NCBI GenBank assembly: GCA_009667805.1
Contig: CM019066.1
Span: 332,946,077 to 333,010,076, forward strand
DNA: 64,000 nt
Reading direction: 5' to 3'
From: Leptobrachium leishanense
Lineage: Eukaryota > Chordata > Amphibia > Anura > Megophryidae
Made by a program: the position numbers and the translations under genes. The notes under the pieces were generated by a model, which ran no database searches, was not told where the DNA came from, and saw only the letters and a program-made list of their open reading frames with translations. Of the stretch, positions 9,379 to 18,884 are shown in pieces. Numbering within the stretch: position 1 is the first letter of the stretch; each line of letters opens with the position of its first letter.

Positions 9379-10485
9379 TGTAGCGCTCACTCCCGGAGGA
9401 GCCGCTGAAAATGAACCATGGGTCAGTCTCCCCGCACTAGGGAATAAATATACTCCAACACAGTTGTGAGTTTTTATCATTTAAATAGTTTACTAAAATA
9501 TTAAGCAGATGTTGAGACACGGTATTCACAAGTATTATTACAGTATTTTCGTATCACGGTAAAACGCGTAGCGGAAAAGAAACAAAACACGAGGCTTCGT
9601 ATTTCGGAAAATATAAAATATTTGCAACCGAACAGAAAAGAAATGCAATTTCCCGATAGTTCAGAAAAAGGGGACACGTAGCAAAACCCAAACATGCAAT
9701 CCTTTCGTATTGCGGTAAACGCGCAGCGGAAAAGAGAAAAATATAATTCGGAACGTATCTTTATCTTTAACCCCTGTTCCGATTCGTAACAGAATGAGTC
9801 CTGCACAGGTTAAGTCCCGGAATGTAAAAGGTGTATATGTGTGTGTGGTACCCGGGTATTGTTCAACTGGCCAGTGAATTTACTGAAGGAAGGTCTTCGA
9901 CTAGTCAGTTGGGGCCCTGTGGACTTTAAAGAGAAAACAGCAGCGTGTCCTTTAATCACAAAACAGCCTTGGAGGCCTATCACCCATCCGACGATTGCTT
10001 TAGGCTCCGCTGACCCAGGACGTCTCTCCGCCCGATTTTGACTGGGGATACTAGCGGCCGGATCCGTTGTCTGACTTCATGCAGCTTGTCCAGCTCACCG
10101 CCTGCTCTCCGTACCCGATCAACTCGCGGTGACTCCTCACTCGAGGCCTTCGGTTCCTCCGGTCTGCAGCAATTCCTGGATTCTGGCAAGTCTCCTTCTC
10201 CTCAGGTTGAGTGATCCAATAAGGACTGACAGGTCTCACTCGGGCTCTGGCCTAGGCCCTCTCGCGATGTCTTCAGTGCGTCTGCTTTCTCTCGTTCCCT
10301 GGCGCGCTCTGGCGCGTTCTCCACGAGGTGGAGGATGTAAGTGTCCAGTCTCCACCCACTTCCTGTCTCCTTGCAAAGCATGCCGGGAAATGTAGTCCCA
10401 ATGTCCAGTGTCTCTAATCGCGACTGTCTCCATCTTGTGGCCAAAAATAGGTAATGCCACAGCAAGATTTTAACACAGCGCTACA
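9379..10485 (-). repeat. 5' LTR of the gypsy element
   Basis: Direct repeat of 2025-3131. It is expected to hold the promoter and RNA start for minus-strand transcription. I did not find an unambiguous TATA box or polyadenylation signal by eye. Confidence 0.95.
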
Positions 10486-10668
10486 CAGGTATAAAACGAC
10501 CATACAGAATGCCCAGGATATGTAAAGCTTATAAGAAAATTTCTGGGTTACAGATGCAAACACTGATGGAATCAGATTTGAGAAGTCATGTTAAATATTA
10601 AAACGTATTGTAGAAATAGCAACCCGATATGTGGTAAAATGGTAAGAAAATAAAGCAAAATGTTTAAA

Positions 10669-10720
10669 ATGACATCCAACGCGTTTCACACACAGTTTGA
10701 GGCTTCATCAGGGATATGTT
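10669..10720 (-). other. Eroded hammerhead-ribozyme-like motif
   Basis: On the minus strand the run has CTGATGA followed after 17 nt by GAAAC and GCGTTGG. These are the conserved boxes of a type-I hammerhead, but the intervening bases do not form a convincing stem II. I regard it as a retroelement relic rather than an active ribozyme. Confidence 0.3.
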
Positions 10721-10965
10721 CAATATGTTCATTTTATATCTGCGTTGTGATTCCTAATGTATAATAGAATTACCCTATTATTTTCCTTTTTCTTTCCATT
10801 TTTGTTTAGTTCTGATGTTTGTTCTGCCCTGGTAAGTACAATAATGTGAGTTTTATAGAGCAAAAACAAAATTTATGAGAGCACTGAGAACGAGCAACAG
10901 CACTAGTGGCCTGCCCTATGGTGAGTCCCCACTCAGGTCTCTCAAGGCTTTAGCTCGATGGTGCC

Positions 10966-11121
10966 TGTGACAGACTCAGCCGTCACTGGGGCTGTTGGCG
11001 GAGCCTGGGGGCTAGCCTCCTTACTACTGACTATGGGCCAAGGTGCTACCTGGGGGTTGCCAAATGGATTGCCCAGGGAATCCAGGATTTATGTTGATCT
11101 GTGTCTTGGCATCCTGGTGGA
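10966..11121 (+). repeat. Possible left piece of an older LTR
   Basis: The segment opens tgtgacagactcag, a common gypsy LTR start. It is separated by the 11127-14092 element from a right-hand piece (14098-14567) that ends ccattaca. No target duplication could be matched, so this is tentative. Confidence 0.3.
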
Positions 11122-11126
11122 CACGC

Positions 11127-11573
11127 TGTCAGGAACCATGCCTGCTGATGCATCAGATCCATGAAAGGTGCTGCCCTCATGGTCAGTACTACCTACCAGC
11201 ACTGAGAGGGGTTAATAAGTTAAGCACCAAGCACACACACAACCACACCCCCTGTCTGTCTATAAAGGATCTCTCCCTCCTATGTGCCTTACCTCAGTAT
11301 TGGTCTATATCCTGATCTGTTCAGCCATATTCCTTATGCTCTCTGATTCACCGTGTACCAGACCCCTCTGCTTTGCCCACCGACCACCGTCTTGTGATAA
11401 TCCTTTTACCTCCTATTGACTACTCTCTGTCTAATCCATTGTACTGCGCTCTGGCGTCACCCAGTATCCACTTCCATCAGGGTACCGAGGTGTGAGTTCC
11501 CCTGCATACTGGGCTCAGACCCCCCCTTGAACTTTGGGTCCCACCATGGCCTCTGCCAGGTGCCACCCTGACA
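11127..11573 (+). repeat. 5' LTR of the deleted element
   Basis: It is repeated at 13156-14092 apart from a nested insertion. It includes an ATG in a strong context (ccaccATGg, 11546) that opens the gag-like frame, so the coding start lies inside the LTR. Confidence 0.88.
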
Positions 11574-12529
11574 GAATACTGAGGTCAACAACTGAGCCCG
11601 CGGGATTATTGCTAGTCCTGGAGGAGATGTCTTATCAACTGTGCATGGTACTGCAAGATCTATGGCAAGTAATGGTCTCTTTGAGAGACCCCTCAACCAA
11701 GGTGTGTGTTCCCCCTGCAAGAAAGCGTAAAGGCCCACTGTCTCCTGAGGTGCGTGCCAGGAGGAAAGCCGCTGGTCTATGTATGTATTGCGGGGCAAGC
11801 TCCCACTGTCTGGTGAATTGTCCCGTGAGACCACCCAAGAGCCAAGATCCTGTGTTTAACCCTGCTGTAATCCCACAGCCAGTTCCAGTGCCTGCATCTG
11901 CAGCAGCTCCTAAACCAGCCAAGAAATCCAGGCCGGTTCGTGTTTCCAAGCCCTCACCCAGAAGGCCTCCTGCATCCACTCCTGCTTCCAGCAGGCATCT
12001 GCCCACCAAATCTCCTGTACCTGTACCCGCAGTGCCCAGGGATACAATGTCTCTGGAGACTAGCCCTGAAGAGGTGGGTGAACCTATAACTCCTATGGAC
12101 TTTGAAACCACCTTACCTGTGGAGCCAGAGTCTCCAACTCCCATGGAGGTTATGTCAATTCAGACTCCAGGGCTAAATCCCAGACAGCACCTTCCCAGCA
12201 GTGCTGTTTATACCACCAACCCAGTATCGCGGAATAATCCTGCATCAGAAGATCCAAGGTCCTACTGCATACAGGGGACCTTCTCAGTTCCAGATTCTGC
12301 TGCAGTCAACCTCCTCCACAACCCCATGGGACCAGAACCCCTAAACCGGGATTGTGTATATGCAAACATAGGAACTGTTGTACGCAAGAAAGACCTGGCA
12401 AGATTTAATGAGGTAGTAAAGAGCAGAGGCAAGTCAGCCCAAGACTTCCACCTTGACACTGACAGTGGATCCTATCACTCCCAGCCAGCAAGAACCTTCA
12501 CTGTCCTACTGGCACTGTCTTCCATATGA
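11546..12529 (+). CDS. Gag remnant with CCHC knuckle (deleted LTR element)
   Basis: The frame is 327 codons from the ATG at 11546. About 60 N-terminal residues are followed by PLSPEVRARRKAAGLC and a CX2CX4HX4C knuckle (C79, C82, H87, C92), the arrangement typical at the end of Ty3/gypsy Gag. The capsid core normally upstream is absent, so gag appears internally deleted. After the knuckle come about 200 Pro/Ser/Thr-rich residues without recognisable domains, including a SYCIQGTFSVP motif echoed in the next frame. It may bind element RNA but should not assemble a capsid. Retention of an open frame without capsid is unusual. It could be chance or selection for packaging. Confidence 0.65.
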   Translation: MASARCHPDRILRSTTEPAGLLLVLEEMSYQLCMVLQDLWQVMVSLRDPSTKVCVPPARKRKGPLSPEVRARRKAAGLCMYCGASSHCLVNCPVRPPKSQDPVFNPAVIPQPVPVPASAAAPKPAKKSRPVRVSKPSPRRPPASTPASSRHLPTKSPVPVPAVPRDTMSLETSPEEVGEPITPMDFETTLPVEPESPTPMEVMSIQTPGLNPRQHLPSSAVYTTNPVSRNNPASEDPRSYCIQGTFSVPDSAAVNLLHNPMGPEPLNRDCVYANIGTVVRKKDLARFNEVVKSRGKSAQDFHLDTDSGSYHSQPARTFTVLLALSSI

Positions 12530-12727
12530 TCCTGGGTCTAAAGACTGAGACACCGTGGACTTGGATGGTGAGCCTCAGTTACAGACTGCTCGACGCTCCA
12601 GGGGACCCCCAGGTCAACATACAGGGTATGAGGGGGCTACCACCACTCCTTCCTATGTGAGACCTCCGGTGATGAAGGACCTGGGGAAGAAATTCCTAGC
12701 GTGGTACCACCTCATTGTGTGGGCACT

Positions 12728-13060
12728 ATGATTGCGGACAATTCTATTGTCCAGAACACCCTGGAGGCCGAGACCTGTAAGGCATCCAAGGCTAGGACTC
12801 GGAGACGCCAGCGGAAGAAACGCACTCAGACCAACAATACAGGACCCCTGGCTGGATTGTCTCCAGACACGGTACCCATTGCCCCAATGCCATCTGCATA
12901 TGTTGGCACCATTTATTCCTGTACCCCTGAATTCTATCTGTGCCTATCAGTTTCTAGGAGTCTATGTGGTCATGGCACTCCCAGGCATCCAGATTCCTCA
13001 CCTGAAGCACCGGATTCCTATACGATACAGGGCACAATAGTTATACCCACCTGGGACTAG
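12728..13060 (+). CDS. Hypothetical small protein in the deleted LTR element
   Basis: This open frame of 110 codons starts at ATG 12728. It has a basic run (KARTRRRQRKKR) and ends with SYTIQGTIVIP, resembling SYCIQGTFSVP in the preceding frame. The internal region may therefore contain a duplicated segment. I recognise no family. It may not be expressed. Confidence 0.3.
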   Translation: MIADNSIVQNTLEAETCKASKARTRRRQRKKRTQTNNTGPLAGLSPDTVPIAPMPSAYVGTIYSCTPEFYLCLSVSRSLCGHGTPRHPDSSPEAPDSYTIQGTIVIPTWD

Positions 13061-13155
13061 GTATCAGGAACATGGACTTTCTCCCCTTGCCCGCAGGTGC
13101 CCAGCTACCAACCGAATCTGAGTCATCCAGGGGCCTCCCCTTGAGGAGGGGGTAC

Positions 13156-14092
13156 TGTCAGGAACCAGGCCTGCTGATGCATCAGATCCATGAAAGGTGC
13201 TGCCCTCATGAGCAGCACTACCTACCAGCACTGAGAGGGGTTAGTAAGTTAAGCACCGAGCACACACAAAACCACACCCCCTGTCTGTCCATAAAGGATC
13301 TCTCCCTCCTATGTGCCTTACCTCAGTATTGGTCTATATCCTGAAATGTTCAGCCATATTCCTTAATGCTCTCTGATTCACCGTGTACCAGACCCCTCTG
13401 ATTTGCCCACCAACCTCCGTCTTGTGATAATCCTCTGACCTGGGACCTCCTATTGACTACACTCTGTCTAATCCATTTACTGCGCTCTGGCGTCACCCAG
13501 TATCCACTTCCATCAGGGTACTGAGGTGTGGGTTCCCCCCCTGTCACGTACAGGTACCGGGGGGTGGCATCGGGATGGCAAGATTCTGAGCCCAGGATGC
13601 AGTGAGGCACCGCTCCAGGGATATATGGTGAGTGGTGAGTTGCAGGAACACAAATGGTGGTTTGAAGCCGAGGGGCAGGACACGTAGAGGGATTGAAAGC
13701 AGAAAACAAACCAGGAAATATGCGAACTTGGATATTCTGGATACTGCGGGGAAGGACTGGTAAACACGGTAAATTTCAAGGTTTTCAGGCTAATACAGGG
13801 AGCCCCAGCATACACGTCCTCTCTTTCTGGATATAGATTTAGACAATGCTGGAACAATGTGGAGAAGGGGGCAGGGCCCTTTATTTTGGAAGGTCAGGTG
13901 ATGTAGTGTTTCACTATGTGTTTTCACTTTTAACCATTTGTGTGCAGGAATCTCAGTGCTGGTTCTGAGATGAGCTAGGCTTGAAGGGGGCTGTTAATGT
14001 ACAGTTCAAACACCTGACACCGGCCTACTGGGCTCAGACCCCCCCCTGAACTTTGGGTCCCACAATGGCCCATGCCAGGGGCCACCCTGACA
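13156..14092 (+). repeat. 3' LTR of the deleted element, interrupted
   Basis: Matches the 5' LTR from 13156 to about 13540 and again from about 14020 to 14092. The 478-bp block between is absent from the 5' LTR and is a separate insertion. Confidence 0.85.
13542..14019. mobile_element. Nested insertion resembling a solo LTR
   Basis: It begins TGTCACG and ends CCTGACA, the inverted TG...CA termini of an LTR, and has no open reading frame of note. Comparison with the other LTR shows that it is an insertion. The flanks are C-rich (ttccccccc / ccggcc) so a target duplication is not clear. Confidence 0.6.
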
Positions 14093-14097
14093 CACGC

Positions 14098-14567
14098 CTA
14101 AATTATTGTGAACATGTTTTCCAGCATGTAGACTGAGGAGGGAGGGGGGATTTCTCTAGCAGCCAGATTAAGATAAGGGTTGCTTAGTGACTGTGTAAAG
14201 TAAACTGTCTATTGTTTTATCCAGTTTGAATGTCCCTTCCCTTGTCCTGTTGATCTTATCTGTGTTTTATTCATGAAGGGAGGTTGTCCCTCTACTACTG
14301 ATACCTGTGTGTCTTTTTTGAGTAAAGAGTGAGTTCTTCTGCTGTTACTCTGAACACTGGTCTTGCCTAGTGATTTGAGGTAAATCTTTATTATTTTGGG
14401 AGTTTGTGTTCCTGCCCTAAATGTTACTGGTTTTGCCTGGTAACTTAGGGAGGTTTGGGCCGAGGTTCCTGGATTTCGGGTTCCAGCTTGGAGAAACCTA
14501 CAGACTGACGGAGGCACACAGTTGGGGTGCCAGGCGGTCAAGGCCCAGGGCCATTACAGAGAACACT
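14098..14567 (+). repeat. Possible right piece of an older LTR
   Basis: LTR-like sequence ending ggccattaca. It may be the continuation of 10966-11121 around the nested element. Low confidence because no matching flanks were found. Confidence 0.3.
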
Positions 14568-16006
14568 ATACCATATCCAAATCAGACTGCTATCACCTAG
14601 AAATGTTGAGCAGAACTGGAATGCCAAGGAAATCATCTCCGCACAAGACGTTCAAGTTTGTGGATACGATTATGGTTTGATGAGAAAGTATTTCTCTACT
14701 GGCACCTATCATCTATCTCGTCTTTTTTAACTCGGCCCATGGAATTTAGCCCATCTGCAACTCCACTTTGTAGAGCTGGTACATTGCATCTGCTCCACTC
14801 GATGAATGCCATTACATCTTCTTTGATTTCCCAGCACCTATAGATGTATTTACAAGTCTTTGAGGCGAGTGTACAGTTAGCTGTCAGACTGACTCTTCAG
14901 AGTTAAAAAGGGTTTGAAAAATCGTAATTCCTAATGAAGTTAACTAAGCCATTTGTAAATTGAATTATCAGAAATGAGTTGCCAGCTCAGCATGTGGAAA
15001 AAAATGTTTAAAACAAGTGAATGTTCCATTCAATATTATTTGAAGTAAAACCAATGATTACTGTCCACTCGTATTAACCTCACTTAACATGAAGGCCGAA
15101 CGGGAGGGAGACAGGGACGGATAAATCCAGGAAAAAAATGGTAGACAAACTAAGAAATGCGCTCATGGGAGGTTTCAGTGGAAATCACTGAAAACGGATT
15201 TATGGATGGTAAAATCTATTACGTTTTGCTGTTGTAATGTATGTAATGCAATACCCTTAGTGACGTGAAATTAAAGATATAAAGTGACAGTATTGACATG
15301 GAGGCGAGTCACTGGACGTGCCTTATGTGCTGCGAACTTGATGTAACCTTAATTTGACTTCTTCCAAAGTTCAACTTGAACATAATGTTTTTTGGGACGT
15401 TTGGACTGCAAAATATAGTTAAACCACTATTTCTAGAATCTAAAATCTGGAACTTTTATTATTATTATTATTGTAAATATAATGTTGCAATGCCATAAAC
15501 ATATTTTTATTCATAGAGTTACGAAGACTGAATATTTCTGAAGTATGTTTATTTATTAAGGTCACTGATTAAAACAGAAGTGTGATCACCTATGAAGACT
15601 TTTTCGTGCTGGTTCCAGGATCACCAGTCCTAAATTCTGGGCCCTGTTCCACAGTTGACATTACGATAACTAATGCAGACATTACACATAACGTCTCCAG
15701 AATTTATTTTAATCAGGAATTGCCATTCCACTCTTGCCGCAAGCTGGATTTGCAGCTTGAACATAGTGCATCCCTAATGTAAATTGACATCTCTTATAAT
15801 TTGTATAGGAGGAATTAACATGTGCCTGGGACTAGATGAACGAGTTACACGTCAGTAGCTCCTTCTTCTATCCTTGAGCTGCCATTTCTCTAAGAAATAC
15901 TGACTCCTAAAATTAGTTTTTAAGTGATTTTGCATCTTCAATATCACTTAACACACTAAAATAACCCACTTAATAAATCCCTTACCTCTCTTCTCGTGGT
16001 GGAGAT
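14568..16006. other. Unassigned intergenic sequence
   Basis: AT-rich with a short (ATT)n run near 15460. I see no gene, repeat end or RNA. Confidence 0.4.
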
Positions 16007-16337
16007 GGTGGTACCAGCGCTGTATTTTGGCCTAGGCCGACAAGGCCTAGGCCTAGGGCGGCAGTTTCCAGGGGGGCAGCCAACCCGCGGGACCCGCCGG
16101 ACACTGTGACCAGGTGCCCCGCCGGACACGCTGTCCGCGGCCGCCAGTGATTCACTGAATCACCGGCTGCTGAGCGCTGCCTCTTCAGACCCCCTCACTG
16201 CTGCAGGGAGGAAGTGTGCATTGTGCACTGGGAGGAAGTGATATAACGTCACTTCCTCCCAGCACCAGCGTTCCACTTGCAGATGCCGCCAAAGGAGAGG
16301 AGGCACGCAGGACCCAGACCCAGGTTTGAAGGGGGGG

Positions 16338-17453
16338 GGCAATATATCCATGTGTGAGCTGGGGCAAATATATCCATGTGTGAGCTGGGGGCAATATACC
16401 CATGTGTGAGCTGGGGGCAAATATACCCATGTGAGAGCTTGGGGCAAATATAACCATGTGAGAGCTGGGGGAAAATATACCCATGTGAGAGCTGGGGCAA
16501 ATATATCTATGTGAGAGTTGGGGGCAAATATATCCATGTGTGAGCTGGGGCAATATATATCCATGCGTGAGCTGGGGCAAATATATCCATGTGAGAGCTG
16601 GGGGGCAAATATATCCAGGTGTGAGCTGGGGCAAATATATCTATGTGAGAGTTGGGGCAAATATATCTATGTGAGAGTTGGGGCAAATATATCTATGTGA
16701 GAGTTGGGGCAATATATATCCATGTGTGAGCTGGGGCAATATATATCCATGTGTGAGCTGGGGCAAATATATTCATGAGAGAGCTGGGTGCAAATATATC
16801 CAGTTGTGAGCTGGGGCAAATATACCCATGTGGGAGCTAGGGGCAAATTTATCCATGTGAGAGCTGGGGGCAAATATACCCATGTGAGAGCTGGGGGCAA
16901 ATATATCCATGTGAGATCTGGGGGCAAATATACCCATGTGAGCTGGGGGCAAATATATCTATGTGAGAGCTGGGGGCAAATATTCCCATGTGAGAGCTGG
17001 GGGCAAATATACCCATGTGAGAGCTGGGGCAAATATACCCATGTGAGCTGGGGGAAAATATATCTGAGAGCTGGGGGCAATATATATCCATGTGTGAGCT
17101 GGGGCAATATATATCCATGTGTGAACTGGGGGCAAATATATATCCATGTGTGAGCTGGGGCAATATATATCCATGTGTGAGCTGCTGGGGGCAATATATA
17201 TCCATGTGTGAGCTGGGGCAATATATATCCATGTGTGAGCTGCTGGGGGTAAATATATATCCATGTGTGACCTGGGGCCTGGGGGAAAATATATATCCAT
17301 GTGTGAGCTGGGGCTATATATCCATGTGTGAGGTGGGTCAATATATATCCATGTGTGAGCTGCTGGGGCAATATATATCCATGTGTGAGCTGGGGGCAAT
17401 ATATATCCATTTGAGCTGGTGGCAAATATATCCATATGAGCTGGCCTGGGGCA
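16338..17453. repeat. Minisatellite, about 40 copies of a 24-27 bp unit
   Basis: The unit is close to gggcaaatatatccatgtgtgagctg with length variants (ggggcaatatatatcc..., ctgctgggg...). It lacks stop codons in several frames of both strands, which creates long artificial proteins of the HTWIYLPQ and GQYISMCEL type. Variants cluster: CCCATGTG and CTATGTG types lie to the left and ATATATATCC types to the right, suggesting local unit spread. Confidence 0.95.
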
Positions 17454-17454
17454 G

Positions 17455-17605
17455 GTGGGTTTTATTGCTGTGCAGCACTGTGATACGCTCATACGCAGTA
17501 CATATTTCTGTGGGTTTTATTGCTGTGCAGCTCTGTGATACGCTCTTATGCAGTGCACATTTCTGTGGGTTTTATTGCTTTGCAGCTCTGTGATACGCTC
17601 AAAGC
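17455..17605. repeat. Three tandem copies of a 55-bp unit
   Basis: Copies start at 17455, 17510 and 17565 with gtgggttttattgctgtgca and continue ctctgtgatacgctc. A related inverted copy lies inside the hAT-type element at 47844-48801 (about 48600-48670). Confidence 0.85.
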
Positions 17606-18884
17606 GTAAAAAGGTGGAGCCTAAAGAAGAAAGGCGGGGTTTAACCAGGAAGAGGTGTGACTTTGACAGGAAGGGGTCTGTCAAATTTAAATTAGGGGGT
17701 GCACGAGTTTAATCAAGCCTAGGGCAGCACAAAACCTAAATACACCACTGGGTGGCACGATACTCTGCTTCCTCTTGCCGGGTGCAGAGTGAGACTAGGA
17801 ACAAATAGTTCCCAGTCTCCCTCTGAGATCCATTTGCATCTCCTGTGTGAACTCACATAAAGCTCGCAACTGGGAAAGGTTGTGTTCAATACAGCCCTAT
17901 GGACCACAAGAGATGGCAGTCTGCGCCTCCACTTCCTTCCGGAGACAGGAGCTAATAATGCTTGTGCGGATTTTTTTCACTTACCATCTCCCCATTTTCT
18001 GCAACACCAGAATAGGTCAGTTTGTCTGGTAGTGATGTTCATACTGGCAGACGACTCCCCCGTGAAATAACTGGCATCTCCGACTGGAGAGATGAAATTC
18101 TGTCATTGAATGAGAACTTGCTTGTTTCATTGGATTCCTTTGCTATTGAAAGGCCAGAGTTGGAGGATTTTATTTATAAGATTTATGTTTCAGATAGAAA
18201 TTTTAAGATTACTCTCAGCATGTTTTTGCAAGGGAAGTATCACCGATAATTTTGAAAATGGATACATTGGAGGAGTAGATGAATATACATAAGATACACA
18301 AGTAAATTGACCACATGCTACATTCAAGATGCCTGCAGATTGTACAAAAGCAATCAAAAATCGAAATAGTGCATAATGTGTCAATATATTGCGCAGCTCC
18401 AGTGGCTTGTTTATAGAGATGGCACCCATGTCCCTGATGCCACTTCACTGGTTGACAAAACTATACCTGCATTGTTCCTTTACAGTGCCGCTGCCATTCC
18501 CTCCTTGAAAGGTTATATGAGATTACATGTATGCAGTCTCTAGGCGTTGCATTTTAAGGCAGAACACAGACAACACAGACACATATATTCTCTGTACAGT
18601 TTCACAGTGTAGAGTAGCACTCACATTATGCAAGGACAGGCAGGTGCCATCATTATTCAAGGAGTGGCCACCTACAAGATATTCACAGTACAATAGAAGA
18701 ACAGGACCAGACACTTAACCTACGGTTGAGTACCTAGTCCAGTTCATGTTTAGTGCTATCAGGGTTATTCAGAGAGCGTGAAAAGCTGGAGAATGACTGG
18801 AGAATGAAAAATTCTAGGTCAAAATAGCCAAACCAGAAAAATTCTCCCTTTCATCTCACTTTCCAAATCGGCTATTTTGACCTA

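Larger units (their letters stand above)
2025..10485 (-). mobile_element. Full-length Ty3/gypsy LTR retrotransposon with PNMA-like gag
   Basis: Two 1107-bp direct repeats (2025-3131 and 9379-10485) bound a minus-strand gag-pol unit. Each begins TGTAGCGCT and ends with its inverse, and the element is flanked by the 4-bp duplication CAGG (2021-2024, 10486-10489). By eye the LTRs differ at about a dozen positions, near 1%, so insertion is fairly recent. In transcript order it has a 5' LTR, a proline-tRNA-like primer site, gag, a -1 frameshift site, pol (protease, reverse transcriptase, RNase H, integrase), a polypurine tract and a 3' LTR. RT-before-integrase order places it with Ty3/gypsy (Metaviridae). 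No envelope gene is seen. The one obvious lesion is an in-frame stop inside gag. Confidence 0.95.
11127..14092 (+). mobile_element. Deleted (non-autonomous) LTR retrotransposon
   Basis: LTRs at 11127-11573 (447 bp) and 13156-14092 (interrupted) share TGTCAGGAACC starts and CCACCCTGACA ends. The whole is flanked by the 5-bp duplication CACGC (11122-11126, 14093-14097). A polypurine run (gaggaggggg) sits just before the 3' LTR, fixing plus orientation. The internal region is only about 1.6 kb and holds a gag remnant but no protease, RT or integrase. It resembles a Ty3/gypsy internal-deletion derivative that would need help in trans. I see no TGG-type primer site directly after the 5' LTR. Confidence 0.88.
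16015..17750. mobile_element. hAT-type non-autonomous element with internal minisatellite
   Basis: The left end is CAGCGCTGTATTTTGG and the right end inverted is CAGTGGTGTATTTAGG. The flanks are the 8-bp duplication GGTGGTAC / GGTGGCAC (16007-16014, 17751-17758, one mismatch), as expected for hAT. The CCTAGG-rich subterminal blocks are shared by both ends. The interior is mostly tandem repeat, and no transposase is present. Confidence 0.8.

Noticed and set aside
11635..12144. 169-codon minus-strand frame
   Set aside because: Antisense shadow of the Pro/Ser-rich gag remnant; no recognised motif.
16338..17453. CRISPR-like regular repeats
   Set aside because: Units are contiguous with no unique spacers and the DNA is eukaryotic.
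16160..17593. Long open frames of HTWIYLPQ / THGYILPQ type on both strands
   Set aside because: They are translations of a 24-27 bp minisatellite that lacks stops; no start context, domain or non-repeat sequence supports a gene.
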